DNA of 64,000 nt from Seriola aureovittata (GCF_021018895.1 NC_079376.1:24514001-24578000), one strand, 5' to 3'; shown: positions 44,230 to 56,185, counted from the stretch's first letter. The notes: generated by a model not told the origin, from the sequence alone. Made by a program: numbers and translations.

Positions 44230-45440
44230 TTTCCAGGCAGATGACATGATATCTGCATGAACTCTGCTGTTGCTTCACCTGTTCTCCCCTGGCCCTTGGC
44301 CTATACATGTTTACACACTGTGAGCTGCAATCAGAGCCGTGACTCTCTGAGGTCTCCGGCTCCACATCCTCTCCTTCACCGCTCCGAGAAACACTGCAAA
44401 GTCAGACATTACTGACAGCGGGTTTACAGGGCTCGTCAGGCATCAACAGACTGGATCCTTACTGGAAGGAGAAGGGCCTTTAGGGGGATATCAGCATCGC
44501 AGAGGAGGCTGCGGGTGGAGGGGTGGAGGGGTGGAGGTCCTGAGCCAAGAATCCTCACTGATTTTGGCGGTCATGGTCAAGGAAAGGTTCATGCTCTTAT
44601 GTCTGTCCTGCAGTTTTATACGCATCAGCACCACATACTGTATCTGTAGGAAAATTAGACCACGTTCAGCTGAACTCATCATTGATATTGTTTCCTACAC
44701 ATTTACAATGGTTACATACATACAAATTACACAAATTAATTTCAGGGAAAATGTCACATTGATTTTTAAAAGCTTCAAGAAAGCTCCCTCTCTCTGAATA
44801 TTGAATGATTTAAAGTTAAAGCTGCAGTGTTATATATTTTTTCTTTTATATTAAACTGTAGACTAACTGATGCCTGTTAGTCTACAGAGCTGTATAGCAT
44901 CGCTGTTCTTATAGCTACAGTATCATGATGACTAATGCGCTCACAATGACACAGTCTTTAAATGCAGGTTCAATGTCTTAGCTTAGCATGCTAACAATAT
45001 GTAAATAACACTGAGGATACTGCCAAAGTTGATGGGAATTTCGCTGGTGTGAGACATCAGTGTATTGTGTTTTAATTTACGTGCTCAGGTGAGTGGAGTT
45101 TGGAGTTTTCATTGAGTATTTAAAGGCAGCGAACACAAATGTTTAAATATCTGACTTTGTACTGTTTAGAGGTGGATGACGGGAGAACAGGGGGAGGGCT
45201 GGGTGAGATGGGGGGGGGGGGTGTTCATAGAAACTGATATAAGTTGTGATTACAGTCATCCCCCACTGACCCCAGAAAGACTGCAGTGTTGGCAGCCGCT
45301 CCCCTGTCTAATCTCCAGCTGCTAAGTGAGTAATTGGAAGTGAGAGCTTATGTATTTGTGTAATGAGCTGACAGCATATTTCCACTCCTTGCCCAAAAGG
45401 TTCACCTAATCAACATGGTCACGCTGTTTCTCTGTTAGTG
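44230..45440. other. Intergenic, with candidate conserved segments
   Basis: The parts at about 44230-44480 and 45250-45440 are complex and repeat-free ('CTGTCTAATCTCCAGCTGC', 'AGTGAGTAATTGGAAG', 'GTGTAATGAGCTGACAGC') and could be regulatory elements. A G10 run lies near 45211-45220. No exon is seen. Confidence 0.3.
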
Positions 45441-45501
45441 ACAGCTCTCACCACAATGGCCGTGACAAAACAAAACGTCAAACAGTGGACAGATGTGTGT
45501 G

Positions 45502-45503
<2 letters not shown>

Positions 45504-45540
<37 letters not shown>
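45504..45540. repeat. (GT)n microsatellite
   Basis: A GT run of about 18 units. Confidence 0.95.
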
Positions 45541-45544
<4 letters not shown>

Positions 45545-45722
45545 GGGTGGGCTTCAGCTGCTCCCCCCAGCTCTGTATCAACATCACTCCTTCAGTCTGC
45601 AGCTCAGACAAGAGGCCAAACTTGCTTGCTTTGCTCAAAAGAACTCTTGTCCCAGCTGCATGACAGATGATTTACACGTCTGTAGCATGTGTGTGAATGT
45701 GACCTTTATATGTCGCAGCGAG

Positions 45723-45724
<2 letters not shown>

Positions 45725-45796
<72 letters not shown>
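45725..45796. repeat. (CA)n microsatellite, ~36 units
   Basis: An uninterrupted CA run of about 72 bp, 185 bp after the opposite-phase GT tract at 45504. Confidence 0.97.
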
Positions 45797-45797
<1 letters not shown>

Positions 45798-46714
45798 AAT
45801 CACTTGTAGTGACAGTAAAAGCAGCTACAGATGAGCTTGTTTTCATGAGGTGAGGTTTGTTACAGAAAATAAAAGAAAGAAACAAGCTCCCACATATGCA
45901 CAGCATGATGGGAAGTGTTGTGTCGTTCCTCCATGGGTCTCCTCGCCTGGATCACACTCTAATTGGCTTGTACATTTAAAATTGAAACCCACACAGCTGC
46001 AAGGAGGATGTATTTTTTTTAGGCCCACCCGGAAATTAGCATCACCCTGGTTCCCTCGATAAAAAGTTTAAAAGTTTATGATACTTACACCACTTTATAA
46101 TGTTTGAAACCTAAATACAATCAGCAGAAGCAAAAAGCAAATGTTAGGCTATAAACCAACTACACCGTGGTCACATGACTTCACCATCACCACCACTAAA
46201 CTTCAACTTGTAGTTTGATTTGGCTCTGACCTTTTCTACAAAAGCCTTTCCTCTGACAGAGTTAGTGACAGTTTATATAAACACAACAAGGCTGTAAAGG
46301 TGGACTGATGAGTAGTCAACTATGATCACATGTTAGACTGACTTTATCAACAGTTCAATCATGTTGAGAATATGACGCAGCATCAGACAAACATCCAGCT
46401 CCGTAATATTAGACCATACCATAGATGTAGCAGGTTGTATTAGCGTAGCATTTAGCAGTAGGTGAATGAACACAAGTAGTTTGTTTTTTCGATTCATTTA
46501 CGTACGTGTGTCGAGTAAATGAAGCCACATTGGAAACATCCATTCAGAAGAAAAGTTGCAGTGCAGGCAGAGGTCAAGCTAAGCTAACAGGCTAGGCTAT
46601 GAAAAACATAAGTGGGCTAGCTTTCCAGCAGCACAAGCTGTTCAAGTGTAACAGACTGACTTTGTCATGTTTCTGTGTAAATGCATCACAGATAAAGTAA
46701 CTGTCAGAAGAGTG
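45797..46714. other. Intergenic sequence without a gene
   Basis: No exon or clear element is recognised. Short TTAGC/GCTAAC words near 46430-46620 hint at old interspersed repeats. Confidence 0.35.
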
Positions 46715-46922
46715 AATGGTGAATGGTTCGATCCCCGGCTCCTCCAGGCTGCATGCCGAAGTGTCCTTGGGCAAGATACTGAACCCCACATTGCCCCTAA
46801 TGGCTGTTTCCATCAGTGTGTGACTGTGTTGTGTGAATGGGGGAATGTGTCGAGTATTGTAAAGCACTTTGAGTGGTCCGTAAGACTAGAAAAGCGCTAT
46901 ATAAGTGCAAGTCCATTTACCA
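46715..46922 (+). mobile_element. tRNA-like SINE fragment
   Basis: 'GGTTCGATCCCCGGCTCCTC' at 46725 fits a tRNA B box (GGTTCGANNCC). It is followed by 'GTGTCCTTGGGCAAGATACT' and 'GAACCCCACATTGCCCC', and ends 'AAAGCACTTTGAGTGG.CCG' and 'AAAAGCGCTATATAAGTGCA'. This whole order is a very common fish interspersed repeat. The A box is not clear, so the 5' part may be missing. Confidence 0.75.
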
Positions 46923-47728
46923 TATACTGTGCAGCTACCAGACACTTTTAAGGTGGAATGCTTTCTTGTGTTACTCAATGTATTACTCAATGCATGATTG
47001 ACATTTGGAAATCAATCAATACACCTCAAATGTCAATATGATAAGTTTGACCATTTCATTTGTTTTTATTCGCTCTCTACATGACATTTTTAGTCATTTT
47101 TAGGCTTTAGTGATCAGATATTCAAGCTCTTAAAAATGTAGATACATTTCAACTGTATTCTGTGAATTGTGAATATTTTATTTCATCACTTGCAGAAAAA
47201 AATGTGGCGGCGCTCTGGCAGCACTACACCTATGCCCGACAGTCTCTGTAGTCTCTTGTAGACACTTGTTGGCAACCGGCCTTTATCAACAGACGTAAAA
47301 GCTTTAAGAAATCAGCACTGGGGTATTTACTGACGTATTTTATGTTGTAGAATAAAACGTGAAAATGTCTTGAGCTTGTGTTAACCACATATGGAACAAG
47401 GATCGGTCCAAAATACAACTCATCACACCTGTTTGTTCGTTACATGGACATAACTTCCATTTGACTCATGAAGTGTGTGTGACCATCAATACAAGATCGT
47501 GTTTGTTCCAGAAAGCATGGCTTCCCTATGGAGTTTGAAAGATGTGGACATTTATAAGCGAGGAAAGATCTAATGAAAGAGCTGCATTATGAGCAGAGTT
47601 TGACCCACGCCACTCAGGATGTCTCCATTTATCAGCTGCACAGATTTACACTATTCTGTTTTTTACTTTATAGAAGTAAAATACTAAATCAGTGAACAAA
47701 AAGAATGCAGGTTTTTGATGCTTGAATA
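46923..47728. other. Intergenic sequence without recognised features
   Basis: AT-rich unique sequence. No exon or repeat is recognised. Confidence 0.35.
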
Positions 47729-47969
47729 CAGGGCTGAACAATTAATTGAAATATTGTCAGAATATGGCACAGATCAATATCCAAATCACAGGAGCATTTT
47801 CCAAATGTAACGGAACAAAAACAATTACATCGTCATATTTATATTATTTTTCAGAGACGATGAAATGCACAAATGATCATTCCAACTGAAATTGTGACTC
47901 ATATCACAATATCTGCCAAAATAATCGCAATATAAGTTATTTTGCATATCATTCAGTCCTGCTTGAATA
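47721..47969. mobile_element. hAT-like MITE with 8-bp target duplication
   Basis: The 233-bp element (47729-47961) starts CAGGGCTGAACAAT and ends ATCATTCAGTCCTG, an imperfect inverted repeat beginning CAG/ending CTG. Both sides carry the identical 8-mer CTTGAATA (47721-47728 and 47962-47969). An 8-bp duplication and CAGgG ends are hallmarks of the hAT superfamily. The interior is AT-rich and non-coding. Confidence 0.85.
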
Positions 47970-48949
47970 CCGTGTGAACCATAAAAAAAAATATTTGGTT
48001 ATTATTTCATCTATTTCACTATCTTTTTCCAAACTAACACTGATATACTATATGGCAGTGGTTCCCAAACTGTGGGACAGTGGGCCCACAAATCATTTAG
48101 AAAACATTACAATTTCTGTAAAAAATGACAGTGATAGGAACTTTTATGTTCTCACCAAGGGACCACATCATATACTTGTTTGCTAGCTCAGTCTGATTGT
48201 GCGCTAAAACATTACATCCATGGCAAAGTGTGAAATATCAAAGATAGCTGGTCACCACCAGGAAGGATTAAAAGGAAAGAGTCAAGAGACAAATTTACGT
48301 TTGTAGATTATCCAGGAATAACAAAAGCTCCCGGAGAAATGGAAACCTGATCATCTGCAACTGTGATACGATCAAAATCTCCAGCCGAGCTTCTAAACAG
48401 ACCTTTAGAGAGATGTCAAAGACTGAACAACATTTATTCGTTGCATAAAACCTTTGAGATGAAGCATCTCGTTTTCAAAGGGATCATTTACACAAATACA
48501 CAGAAAATACAATATAAAAATCCCTACGATACATACAGTGTTTCTACACATACCCAATACCCATTTACATGCACTTACACACTTACACATAGAAACTGCT
48601 GTTTTTGATGTGAAGATTTAACAGCGACACTTTGTGAGAAGAAGTCACTGTTGAATTTCTTCCTTTGTGTTGTCGAGGAAGAAATCTCAGACTCAAAACT
48701 CTGCACAGATACTACATTTAATAAAGTACATTGTATATATTTTGAATCATGTTTAAAACAGTGAATTTGCTGCAGAGGGTGAATCAGCCTCAAGAAAAAG
48801 TCCCACCAGCGTTTGTGCTCAGTCTGCGTTGAATGAGAAAGAGAGAGACGTCTGATTGGCTGCTGGATTAAGAACAAAAGTAAGAAAAAAAAAAAAAAAC
48901 AGGGCTGAAAGAGGTGAAAAGGCGAGTGATACAAGACGGGTCTTGTCTT
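47970..48949. other. Intergenic sequence without a gene
   Basis: No exon is recognised. An A-rich run lies near 48887-48899. Frames on either strand lack family resemblance. Confidence 0.35.
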
Positions 48950-49870
48950 TTTAATCTGTAACTCAGGCTGATGGGGCTACATGGGAAATCAGCTTTGGCC
49001 ACGGGCGTCATGGATTAAACTCTATCTGCGGTGCTCCCTGAGACCCCCATCCCCACCGGGAGGAGGGGGCCAGGCAGGCGCATGAGGGGTCAGGGTGGAT
49101 TGCTTACGGAGGTGTTCCATTTAAAATGCCAAAACAATTTCTCTCTGACCTGCAGAGAGTCTGTTTTGGAAGCCCTCCTCTGCCACTTCACCCACAATGC
49201 AGTTCCTGAAACGTGACACCAGTGAACCCGCAGTAACCTGCGAGAAAGGGGGGGGGGGGGGGGGGTTTACGGTCGGTCAGTGCTAGCTCTGGGCCTCACA
49301 TGCAGACCGTGAGCAAGAAGGGACAAAATCTACTTCTGTCATAAACACTGGATACCATCCCAGTGCATGTTCCATATTTTCTAGACTCATTACAATCACA
49401 GCTCCTCTCTCTGCTCCCCTCCGTGTCCTTGCAGTAATCTGCAGATCTGGTGACGGCTTCAGGGCCACGCAGCCTCTGGTATCTTCAGCACGGGGCACCA
49501 ACCCATGCATGACCATATGTAATATAATCAAAAAGTCAGTGCTGTGTTTTATACAACCAATCAGAGCCAATCAGTGTGAGCCCAGTGTGTGATGGGAAGA
49601 TGGAAAAGGAGGGAAGGGGGGGGCCCAGGGGTTCCTGGGGCCCCGGCCGAGTGTGTTACTCATCAGTCTCCCAGGCCCGGCTCTGTGTTTGGATTGCTGT
49701 GTTTGGATAAAGCAGATTGGTTTGCACTTAACCCTGTAATATATGCAAAACTATTCTCCTGATAATACTCTTTAAGCCTGGCCAGTCACCGCTGTGGCAG
49801 ATGCCGTAAACGGAGCGCAGCTTGAAGAAAAATGGTACGAAATAAATTGTGACATGGTGCCGAGGGGAGG
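48950..49870. other. Candidate conserved non-coding block with G18 run
   Basis: Complex, GC-balanced sequence ('GGGAAATCAGCTTTGGCCAC', 'GTCATGGATTAAACTC', later 'TTTAAGCCTGGCCAGTCACC' and 'GATGCCGTAAACGGAGCGC'). A G18 homopolymer at 49248-49265 interrupts it. It is repeat-free apart from that and has no gene-like frame. A regulatory role is inferred only. Confidence 0.3.
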
Positions 49871-50101
49871 GGAAGAGACATATGTCTCTGTAGCCGTCCC
49901 ACCCCTCCAACACACACATACACATACACACACACCTCTATGATTTAAAAAAAAAAAAACAGGATATGAAATACGGTATCGGTTTTTGAATGTATGCACG
50001 GATGAATTAGTGACAAATTGTAATCCACCAACAAAGGAAGTTTTACAGTGCTTTATTTTTCTTGATGGTCAAAGTCTAAGCAACACATTTGCCTATAAAG
50101 G

Positions 50102-50596
50102 TTAAAGGTCCCGTAGATGTCCATGTGTAGTTTGATTATAAAGCAGGTCTAGGTTCTATATTTATACTGTGAAAGTATCAAAGCCTCAGTCCACAGAGAA
50201 ATGCACACAGCCTGTATTCACAAACTGAGCCTCAAAACCAGCCGTCAGGACTTCTGAAACTTTGTGATGTCACAACAAAGCATTCATTGCCCACAGCCAT
50301 GCCCCAAGCCCCGCCCACCTGGACCCACCATCCAACCTTGCAGAATTTGATTTCTCTGAGTGTTTACCTGAAATCTGCTATATTTTTATTGGATCACTCA
50401 GAAAACAGTCAGCCAATCAGAGGAGAGGCTCAGAGCCTCCTCTCTTCTGATGTTATTAGAGCTCCAGAGAGAAGCCTGAGATAGGAGATGTAAAACTACA
50501 TTGAGATGGTTTTTGGTTCTTAAACCACAAATATATCTTCTTATGGATCAATACTTCAAATAAAACACAGAAGAAGATGACAATATGGAGCTTTAA
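50102..50596. mobile_element. TTAA-ended MITE, copy 2 (opposite orientation)
   Basis: TTAAAGGTCCC at the left (50102) and GGAGCTTTAA at the right (to 50596). It is collinear with the reverse complement of 26220-27207, including 'CTGTGAAAGTATCAAAGC' and 'CCACAAATATATCTTCTTAT'. At 495 bp it lacks most of the inserted middle of copy 1. No coding capacity. Confidence 0.75.
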
Positions 50597-50784
50597 AGGG
50601 CAAAATTTACAATAGTCCAACAGTCTAAGAAACAATACATATTTGCTTTTTTTCTGATAATGAGAAGAGAAGAGTTGTCAAGCAACATTCACCACCACCC
50701 GCTGCCTGCAAGAAACCACATTAAGCAGCAGAGAAAACTAAAAAATAGCCACTTTAAGTACAGTGCAAGAGCCAAGAGGCAATT

Positions 50785-51085
50785 TGCTTAGCTTAGAATA
50801 AAGACTGGTAGCAGGGGGAAACAGCTAGCTCTGTCTACATCTCCATAAAATGCCTTTCAACACCTCTAAAGTCTAACTAGTTAACATGTTATAGAGTGTG
50901 TTACACAATTTTTCTTACTTTCAGTACATTTCTGTTCGTGCATGGATGACCAAAACACAGCTAGATACAACATGTTAAGTACAGATCATTAGAGGTGTTG
51001 GTATTTTTTAACTTGAACAGATCCAACGGCTAGCTGGATCCCCCTGCTTCTAGCCTTAATGCTAAGCTAGGCTAACCACACTCTG
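50785..51085. repeat. Fold-back repeat (GCTTAGCTTAG...CTAAGCTAGGCTAA)
   Basis: The left arm 'GCTTAGCTTAGAATAAAGAC' ... 'AGCAGGGGGAAACAGCTAGC' (about 50785-50830) is imperfectly complementary to the right arm 'GGCTAGCTGGATCCCCCTGC' ... 'TTAATGCTAAGCTAGGCTAA' (about 51028-51075). This is a very frequent fish MITE-like repeat. About 200 bp lie between the arms. Confidence 0.75.
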
Positions 51086-51708
51086 ACTCCAGCTCTGTAC
51101 TTTACACACAGACATGAGACTGATATCAATGTCATCGTCTCATTACAAACAGACAGAGACCTTTTCCACCTAATTTCTATCAAGTAATACGTAGCCAGTT
51201 TCTAAAATTTTGGCCCTTACAGTTGGTGTAGTACTCAGTCACTTGTCGTTCATTAAATAGAGAAACTACTGGTATGGTAAACCATGCACAGCAGGTTGAT
51301 GAACCAAGCCAATGGATCAATAAACACAGTTTATTTTGAAGTAAGGCTCCTTGTATATGCATCTGACCTTCAGAATAAAAGTGGGAAGTCATAATTCTGT
51401 ATACAAATTGACTGTCAGATATTTAGATAGTTAATAAATAGCTACATGGTTTGTGTTTTTATTGCAGAGTGATGTAGGAAATGATGGACAGCCGCCTATG
51501 TGTGTGTTTGATTTACAGTCTCATTAAAGTATCTGCCCAGCTGTGGACTCTCTCTGCAGAGCCTCATGTTGTATCATGACCCAGCATCAGACGGGATCTC
51601 CCTCCATGTAATAAGTAGCCGTGTGGTTGTCATAGTCCAGTGCTCTGCTGAAATGTTGGCCCAGCCCTGCAGATTTCTTCATGAAATCTAATGAGAGCCT
51701 GGTGCTCT

Positions 51709-51741
<33 letters not shown>

Positions 51742-52581
51742 CATAATCAAGTGTGTCTATTTTCCCAGAATTCAACTACATCGAGTAACAAACACTTTTC
51801 CTTTCTTTTTTTTTTAATTCCACTGGCTACAGTTCAGAACTCCCCTGTTTCATAATAAGTGATACACCACCCCACGCTTTGGCCTCGGTTGCTTTGCTCT
51901 GAACTGAACTCTTCACACAAATTCTACTGATTCTGTCTGTGCAAAAGAATATTCTCATATCACTGAAACAGCTGTTGTTGATTTTGTAACAAAACATTGT
52001 CCATGCACCAAAGCTTTAATCCAATAAAAGTGTTATCTCAGAGAAAAAGTCCAAAAGCTGAAGTAGTTTTGTTGCTTGATTGATCAGGTTGAACAGGGTT
52101 ACATTAAAAGAAACAATACCCTTTTTCTTTCAGGGACATTTTCTCTGGCCTGTGCACAAAAAGGTTTTTTTTTCTGGTAATAGGATATATCTATATCTCC
52201 GTTTATTTCAGTATCCTGAACTACACAACAACATTGGACAGGGCCTCCTTTTACAGACACGGGGGATCTGTTTGGCTGGTCTGCTAACTTGTGAACCACA
52301 TGGTCCAACTTCTCTGAAGTGAGACCCTTTTAAAGTGAAGTATGTCTTCTCACCAGCCCTGTCTCCTAGGAATGAACTTCTACATAAGTAAACTGCCACA
52401 GCAAATACGTTTTGTAGGAAACATTTTCTATAAATCTAATGAGGATATGTTGCTAATTTACATTTTTGGCAGAAATACATATCAGTAAAACACTGTTCAC
52501 CCAGAGTGTGTTTGTTTTTGGGGACTCTGGATCTAGAACCTGGTCTCTGGTGACAATCATGTGTTTTGTACACCTGCAGTC
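51086..52581. other. Intergenic sequence, with a (GT)15 run
   Basis: Contains a GT microsatellite at 51711-51740. No exon is recognised, and nothing further is supported. Confidence 0.4.
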
Positions 52582-52912
52582 TGTAACACACCCCCTGCGA
52601 TATGCTGCACGGGGTCTATGGGTTCTTAATTTTGACTGACCGGTTCAGCAAAAGGCTAAAGATATCACAACATGGCAGATGAAACGCTTGCTTTATTATA
52701 TAAAAGTATAAAACATAAAAAACCAAGGAACTTGTCGCTCGAAATATAAAAATAAAGGGGAACTGTTGAGATCAGAAAGGTCTGGGTCCTACTCGCAGGG
52801 GAAGGAGAGGGCAGTCAAGGGTGAGCTGTGCTGCAGGTTGGTTGCTGTATCGCACTGTATCTTCCATGTGTTATAAATAAAGTTGGTTTAAAAAAAGCCT
52901 AGTGTAACTGCA
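52582..52912 (+). mobile_element. Possible solo LTR or short insertion
   Basis: The segment starts TGTAACACACCCCC and ends near GTGTAACTGCA. Inside are a TATA-like 'TTATATAAAAGTATAAAA' (about 52697-52714) and, about 160 bp later, 'ATAAATAAAGTTGG' close to the 3' edge, the order of promoter and poly-A signal in an LTR. CTGCAGTC occurs exactly at 52574-52581 and at 52908-52915, flanking it. The exact ends do not give a clean 4-6 bp target duplication, so the call is weak. Confidence 0.3.
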
Positions 52913-53421
52913 GTCGGATTCTCATGATTTCTCCTTCGCATCTTTCCTTGACCTCATAACGATTTCCCATCGAGGTCAAAGGAGAAGTGGTGAGGAAAGG
53001 AGATTATTCTGACTCTTCTACCGCAGCCTCTGGCTTGGAAGAAGTGAGCGTGGGGCTGGAGACGAGGGGCACAGGGAAGCTGATCATGACACAGATTATG
53101 TTCTTTTCAGTTTTCAGTTTTCTCTAATCTTTCACCTTTTTTTTTTAAATGTAAGGTATTGAATAGTTTTACCTCCTCAGGTCTCAAAAGTCCATTAAAA
53201 TAAAACAATGTGAGGGAAGAACACCGCTCTTTGGTGGAACTGGATGTGAACAGACTGTAAGTAATCTGTAACTGCAGGCTGTTTCTTTAATACATGAAGC
53301 AGCGCATTTATAAACAGCGGCAGAGTCGATCGGATGTTGTTGAGGTGGATGTGTAACAGGGTAGAACTGTATCTTCACCTTCACACTTACCTCATTCATT
53401 CATGGGCGCTGATTTGGAGTG

Positions 53422-53423
<2 letters not shown>
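52913..53423. other. Intergenic sequence without a gene
   Basis: No exon or repeat is recognised. Confidence 0.35.

Positions 53424-53466
<43 letters not shown>
53424..53466. repeat. (GT)n microsatellite
   Basis: A GT run of about 21 units. Confidence 0.95.
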
Positions 53467-53468
<2 letters not shown>

Positions 53469-53794
53469 GGGTGGAGGGATTTCAGTAGCTGTTTTGGGTG
53501 TTTCTTTAGGTGTTGATTGAATGCAGGTGTGTATGCGAGTGTGAATCCTCTCCTGTGTATGTTAGCCACATGCAGCAAACACTGCAGGTTGTCATTCCCT
53601 CCCAGGTAAACTTTGCTTATATATTGAATATCACCAGCTTATTCTTGGAGTTCTCTGTGTGACTGTAAAGTTAATGGAGTATCTCTGCTTAAAGGGCTCT
53701 AAGTTCTGGGATTTGTATCTGTTTCTACATAGGTGAATAGAAGTTCTCATTCCCTTTGTGTCTCACCAACTCCTCCAACATGAACAACCACACA

Positions 53795-53975
53795 GGTTGT
53801 TTTATTCAACCCTCTGATACGACCCATAGGAGTGTCTCCGAAAGTAGTGTACCAGTTGTTGTCGCGGTTACTATAATAACGGTCATGGTTTGGTAATGTT
53901 TAGGGAAAGATTTTGATTTGGGTTAAAATAAGTACTTCCTCAACATTAGATGATCTTTGTTGTCATGGTTACAAT
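53795..53975 (+). repeat. Interspersed repeat shared with 31150-31390
   Basis: 'TCGCGGTTACTATAATAACG', 'GATTTGGGTTAAAATAAGTA', 'TTCCTCAACATTAGATGATC' and 'TTGTTGTCATGGTTACAATA' match the copy at 31240-31360. It abuts the Tc1-like fragment that follows. Confidence 0.7.
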
Positions 53976-53984
53976 AAAAAAACA

Positions 53985-54504
53985 GGGGGACTGGTCAGAA
54001 CTGAGGGAAAGGATTAATAAAGTAAAATACAGAGAGGTCCTGGAAGAAAACCTGATCCAGAGTCTAGGAGACATGAGACTGGAGCAACAGTTCACCTTTA
54101 AGCACGACAATGACCCCGACGCCGAGACAACACTGGAGTGTCTTCATGATGTCTGTCAGTCCATGAGTGTCCCAGCCAAAGCCTAGACTGAAACCCCACA
54201 GACCATCAGAGACCAGAGTCTTGAGACCTGAGGCAGTTCACAGACTGTTCCCATCCAGACTGATGGAACCTGAGAGAACTGCCTCCAAGGGGGTTATAAC
54301 AAAGTAGTAAATTAAGGATGTCAATACATTTGTAAATGAGAGATTTCAGGTGTTGACTCTTAATAAATGTTTTTAATACATTTATAAAAATTTTTGCACT
54401 TTGCCATTATGGATTATTGAGTATAGATTGATTGACAACAATTTTATCCATTTAAAATAACACAGTGAATTGAAGGGGTCTGAACAATTTCTGAAGACAG
54501 TGTA
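53985..54504 (+). mobile_element. Tc1-like transposon remnant (transposase fragment and 3' end)
   Basis: The + strand encodes VKYREVLEENLIQSLGD..QFTFKHDNDPD at about 54020-54120, the Tc1 transposase stretch around the second catalytic Asp (DNDP). The third catalytic region is no longer readable. It ends with 'TTGAAGGGGTCTGAACAATT' and 'CTGAAGACAGTGTA' (about 54471-54504), the inverted-repeat terminus of the salmonid/zebrafish-type Tc1 group. The 5' half is missing. Dead element. Confidence 0.75.
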
Positions 54505-55094
54505 TATGGCGTCTGCTCTCTCATAGTGTAGTTGAATTTAAGGATGTGATCACATGGCTGTTTAGAGCGGACACATTCCTGTCAGCAGCGTTTTGTGTTA
54601 CAGGGTTCAGAGTGAAGTCACTACGGAAACCAGTCGGACCTTTTTTTAACACCTGGCTGTTTTTATAGAAAGAAGTTTTCCTGCATCTCAGCAGGTTGTT
54701 GTTGAAGGATGTGTGGAGAGTTTTCTGCTCCAGTGTAACAGCTGGTTGTCTCTGATGACACTCCCTCTGACCAGAGGCCTGTTGTGTTGTATGGCAGGAA
54801 CATGACCAGCAGAGGGCGGCAGATGACTGTGAAGAAAAAGGACACCTTTCAGATGGACCTCTAGACTGATCAACATCCATTTATTGACACCATGCACTGG
54901 AAATCTGCTCAGAGGCCACAGGAAATCACTTCCTCAGTAAAATTGGAAAACATTCAATGATTCTGTTGATACAGTTCATACATTCTACAGTATGACCCCA
55001 CTGTATATTCTGACATATATTAAATTATATCAAATATGTTTAGCCTACTCTAGAGATATGTTCACTCTAATAACAAAACTGTTGTATTTAATTG
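54505..55094. other. Intergenic sequence without a gene
   Basis: A minus-strand frame (54521-54880, 119 codons) is open but has no recognised domain or splice context. I do not call it. Confidence 0.35.
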
Positions 55095-55443
55095 GACAAA
55101 TTGTTAAACTTTGGAAGACAGATCATTGGCACTAACTTGAATGATCTCAGCCACGTCAGAGTCACTCAGAGGGCAAAGGTCAGTCTGGCAGACCATCACC
55201 CTCTCCAGGCAGAGTTTCGACTCCTGCCATCAGGTCTTCAGTCATTTGTCTCGTCAACTGTTGTTTTTTTTTTTAATTGTTGGCCTAGTGGTTATAACAA
55301 ATACTGATGGACTTTTGGTGCTTCATATCTTACTGTAACTTATTATGATGGAGTCTACTGTATGTTAGATGGTTTTAACCAAATCAAACCAAATTGCCCC
55401 TGAGGAAAAATAAAGTCTTCTAATCTAATCTAATCTAATCTAA
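55095..55443 (+). mobile_element. CR1/L2/Rex-type LINE 3' end
   Basis: The 5' part can be read as ...IIGTNLNDLSHVR, then SLADHHPLQAEFRLLPSGLQ. This resembles the C-terminal 'D..HPLH..F..LPSGRR' motif of CR1/L2-clade ORF2. It ends 'TTGCCCCTGAGGAAAAATAA' followed by TAATC units (55416-55443). 5'-truncated, as usual for LINEs. Confidence 0.75.
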
Positions 55444-55719
55444 ATTATATATGTTGTTTTTTGAAGTGAAAAGAAAAAGGCACAACTCCTGCAGAAAACA
55501 CACATTAAAAATATTAATGTACTTAGTTTTTATTCCATGGAAGTTAAATTATAACTATAATTGTGGGAAATACAAATGTTTGAGCACCCTACTTGTAAAA
55601 CACTCATAAGGTCATGAGTAACTATCACCAACCACAATATCCTGTAAACAACTGACTGAGGGTCTGAACATGATGCCAACTGATAACTGATACTGATACT
55701 GATACTGAAGAGGCGACAG
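55444..55719. other. Sequence between LINE and Tc1 relics
   Basis: May include the decayed 5' part of the following Tc1-like element, but no inverted-repeat end can be recognised. (TGATAC)n occurs near 55687-55705. Confidence 0.3.
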
Positions 55720-56182
55720 TTATCATCTTGAAATTTACACTGTCTGAAACCTGGAAGACCAAGTAAACGTTCAGATAAAACTACGCAGAGGAGCTGCAGG
55801 AGGGTTCAGCTGGTGCAAGGATCCACTGTGCAGAGTCCATGCACAAACAGGGTCGATATATGAGAGTCATCAGAATGAAACCCTACCTTACGGCAGTCAA
55901 TGTCTGATGTCGACAGCGCAACATCTGGATCAGCCAGGGTCAGTTTAGAAATAGGTCTTTGGACAGAATGGATTCCACTAACATCAGCTAATTGTGGACG
56001 CAGGTGTTATTTAGACAGTGAAAGTGAAAAAGAGGCTGGTTTCTACCAGACAACAAAGTGAAGCAGACCTCAAAATCCACCATGAACTACCTCAGGGAAC
56101 ACAAGCTGAAGCAACTGTGAATTCTCATGTTCCATGTCTGTTTGCTGCAGGAGTATTTAAGTGTGTCCAAACTTTTGACTGT
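55720..56182 (+). mobile_element. Tc1-like element relic, internally deleted
   Basis: 'CCTGGAAGACCAAGTAAACG' (about 55750) encodes PGRPSKRSDK, the GRPR-like AT-hook between the two helix-turn-helix parts of Tc1 transposases. 'CCTCAAAATCCACCATGAAC' and 'CTACCTCAGGGAACACAAGC' (about 56067-56105) match the TSKSTM.YL...KL part near the catalytic region. It ends 'GTGTCCAAACTTTTGACTGT' (56162-56181), a Tc1-type terminal sequence. Most of the catalytic domain is missing. Confidence 0.7.
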
Positions 56183-56185
56183 ATG

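Noticed and set aside
46725..46736. tRNA gene suggested by a B-box match
   Set aside because: No A box or cloverleaf can be formed. The B box belongs to a SINE-like repeat.
48575..48934. 119-codon minus-strand frame
   Set aside because: Its Phe-rich part is read from the A-run at 48887-48899. No family resemblance.
54521..54880. 119-codon minus-strand frame
   Set aside because: No recognisable domain, no exon boundaries that fit, and it lies between transposon relics.
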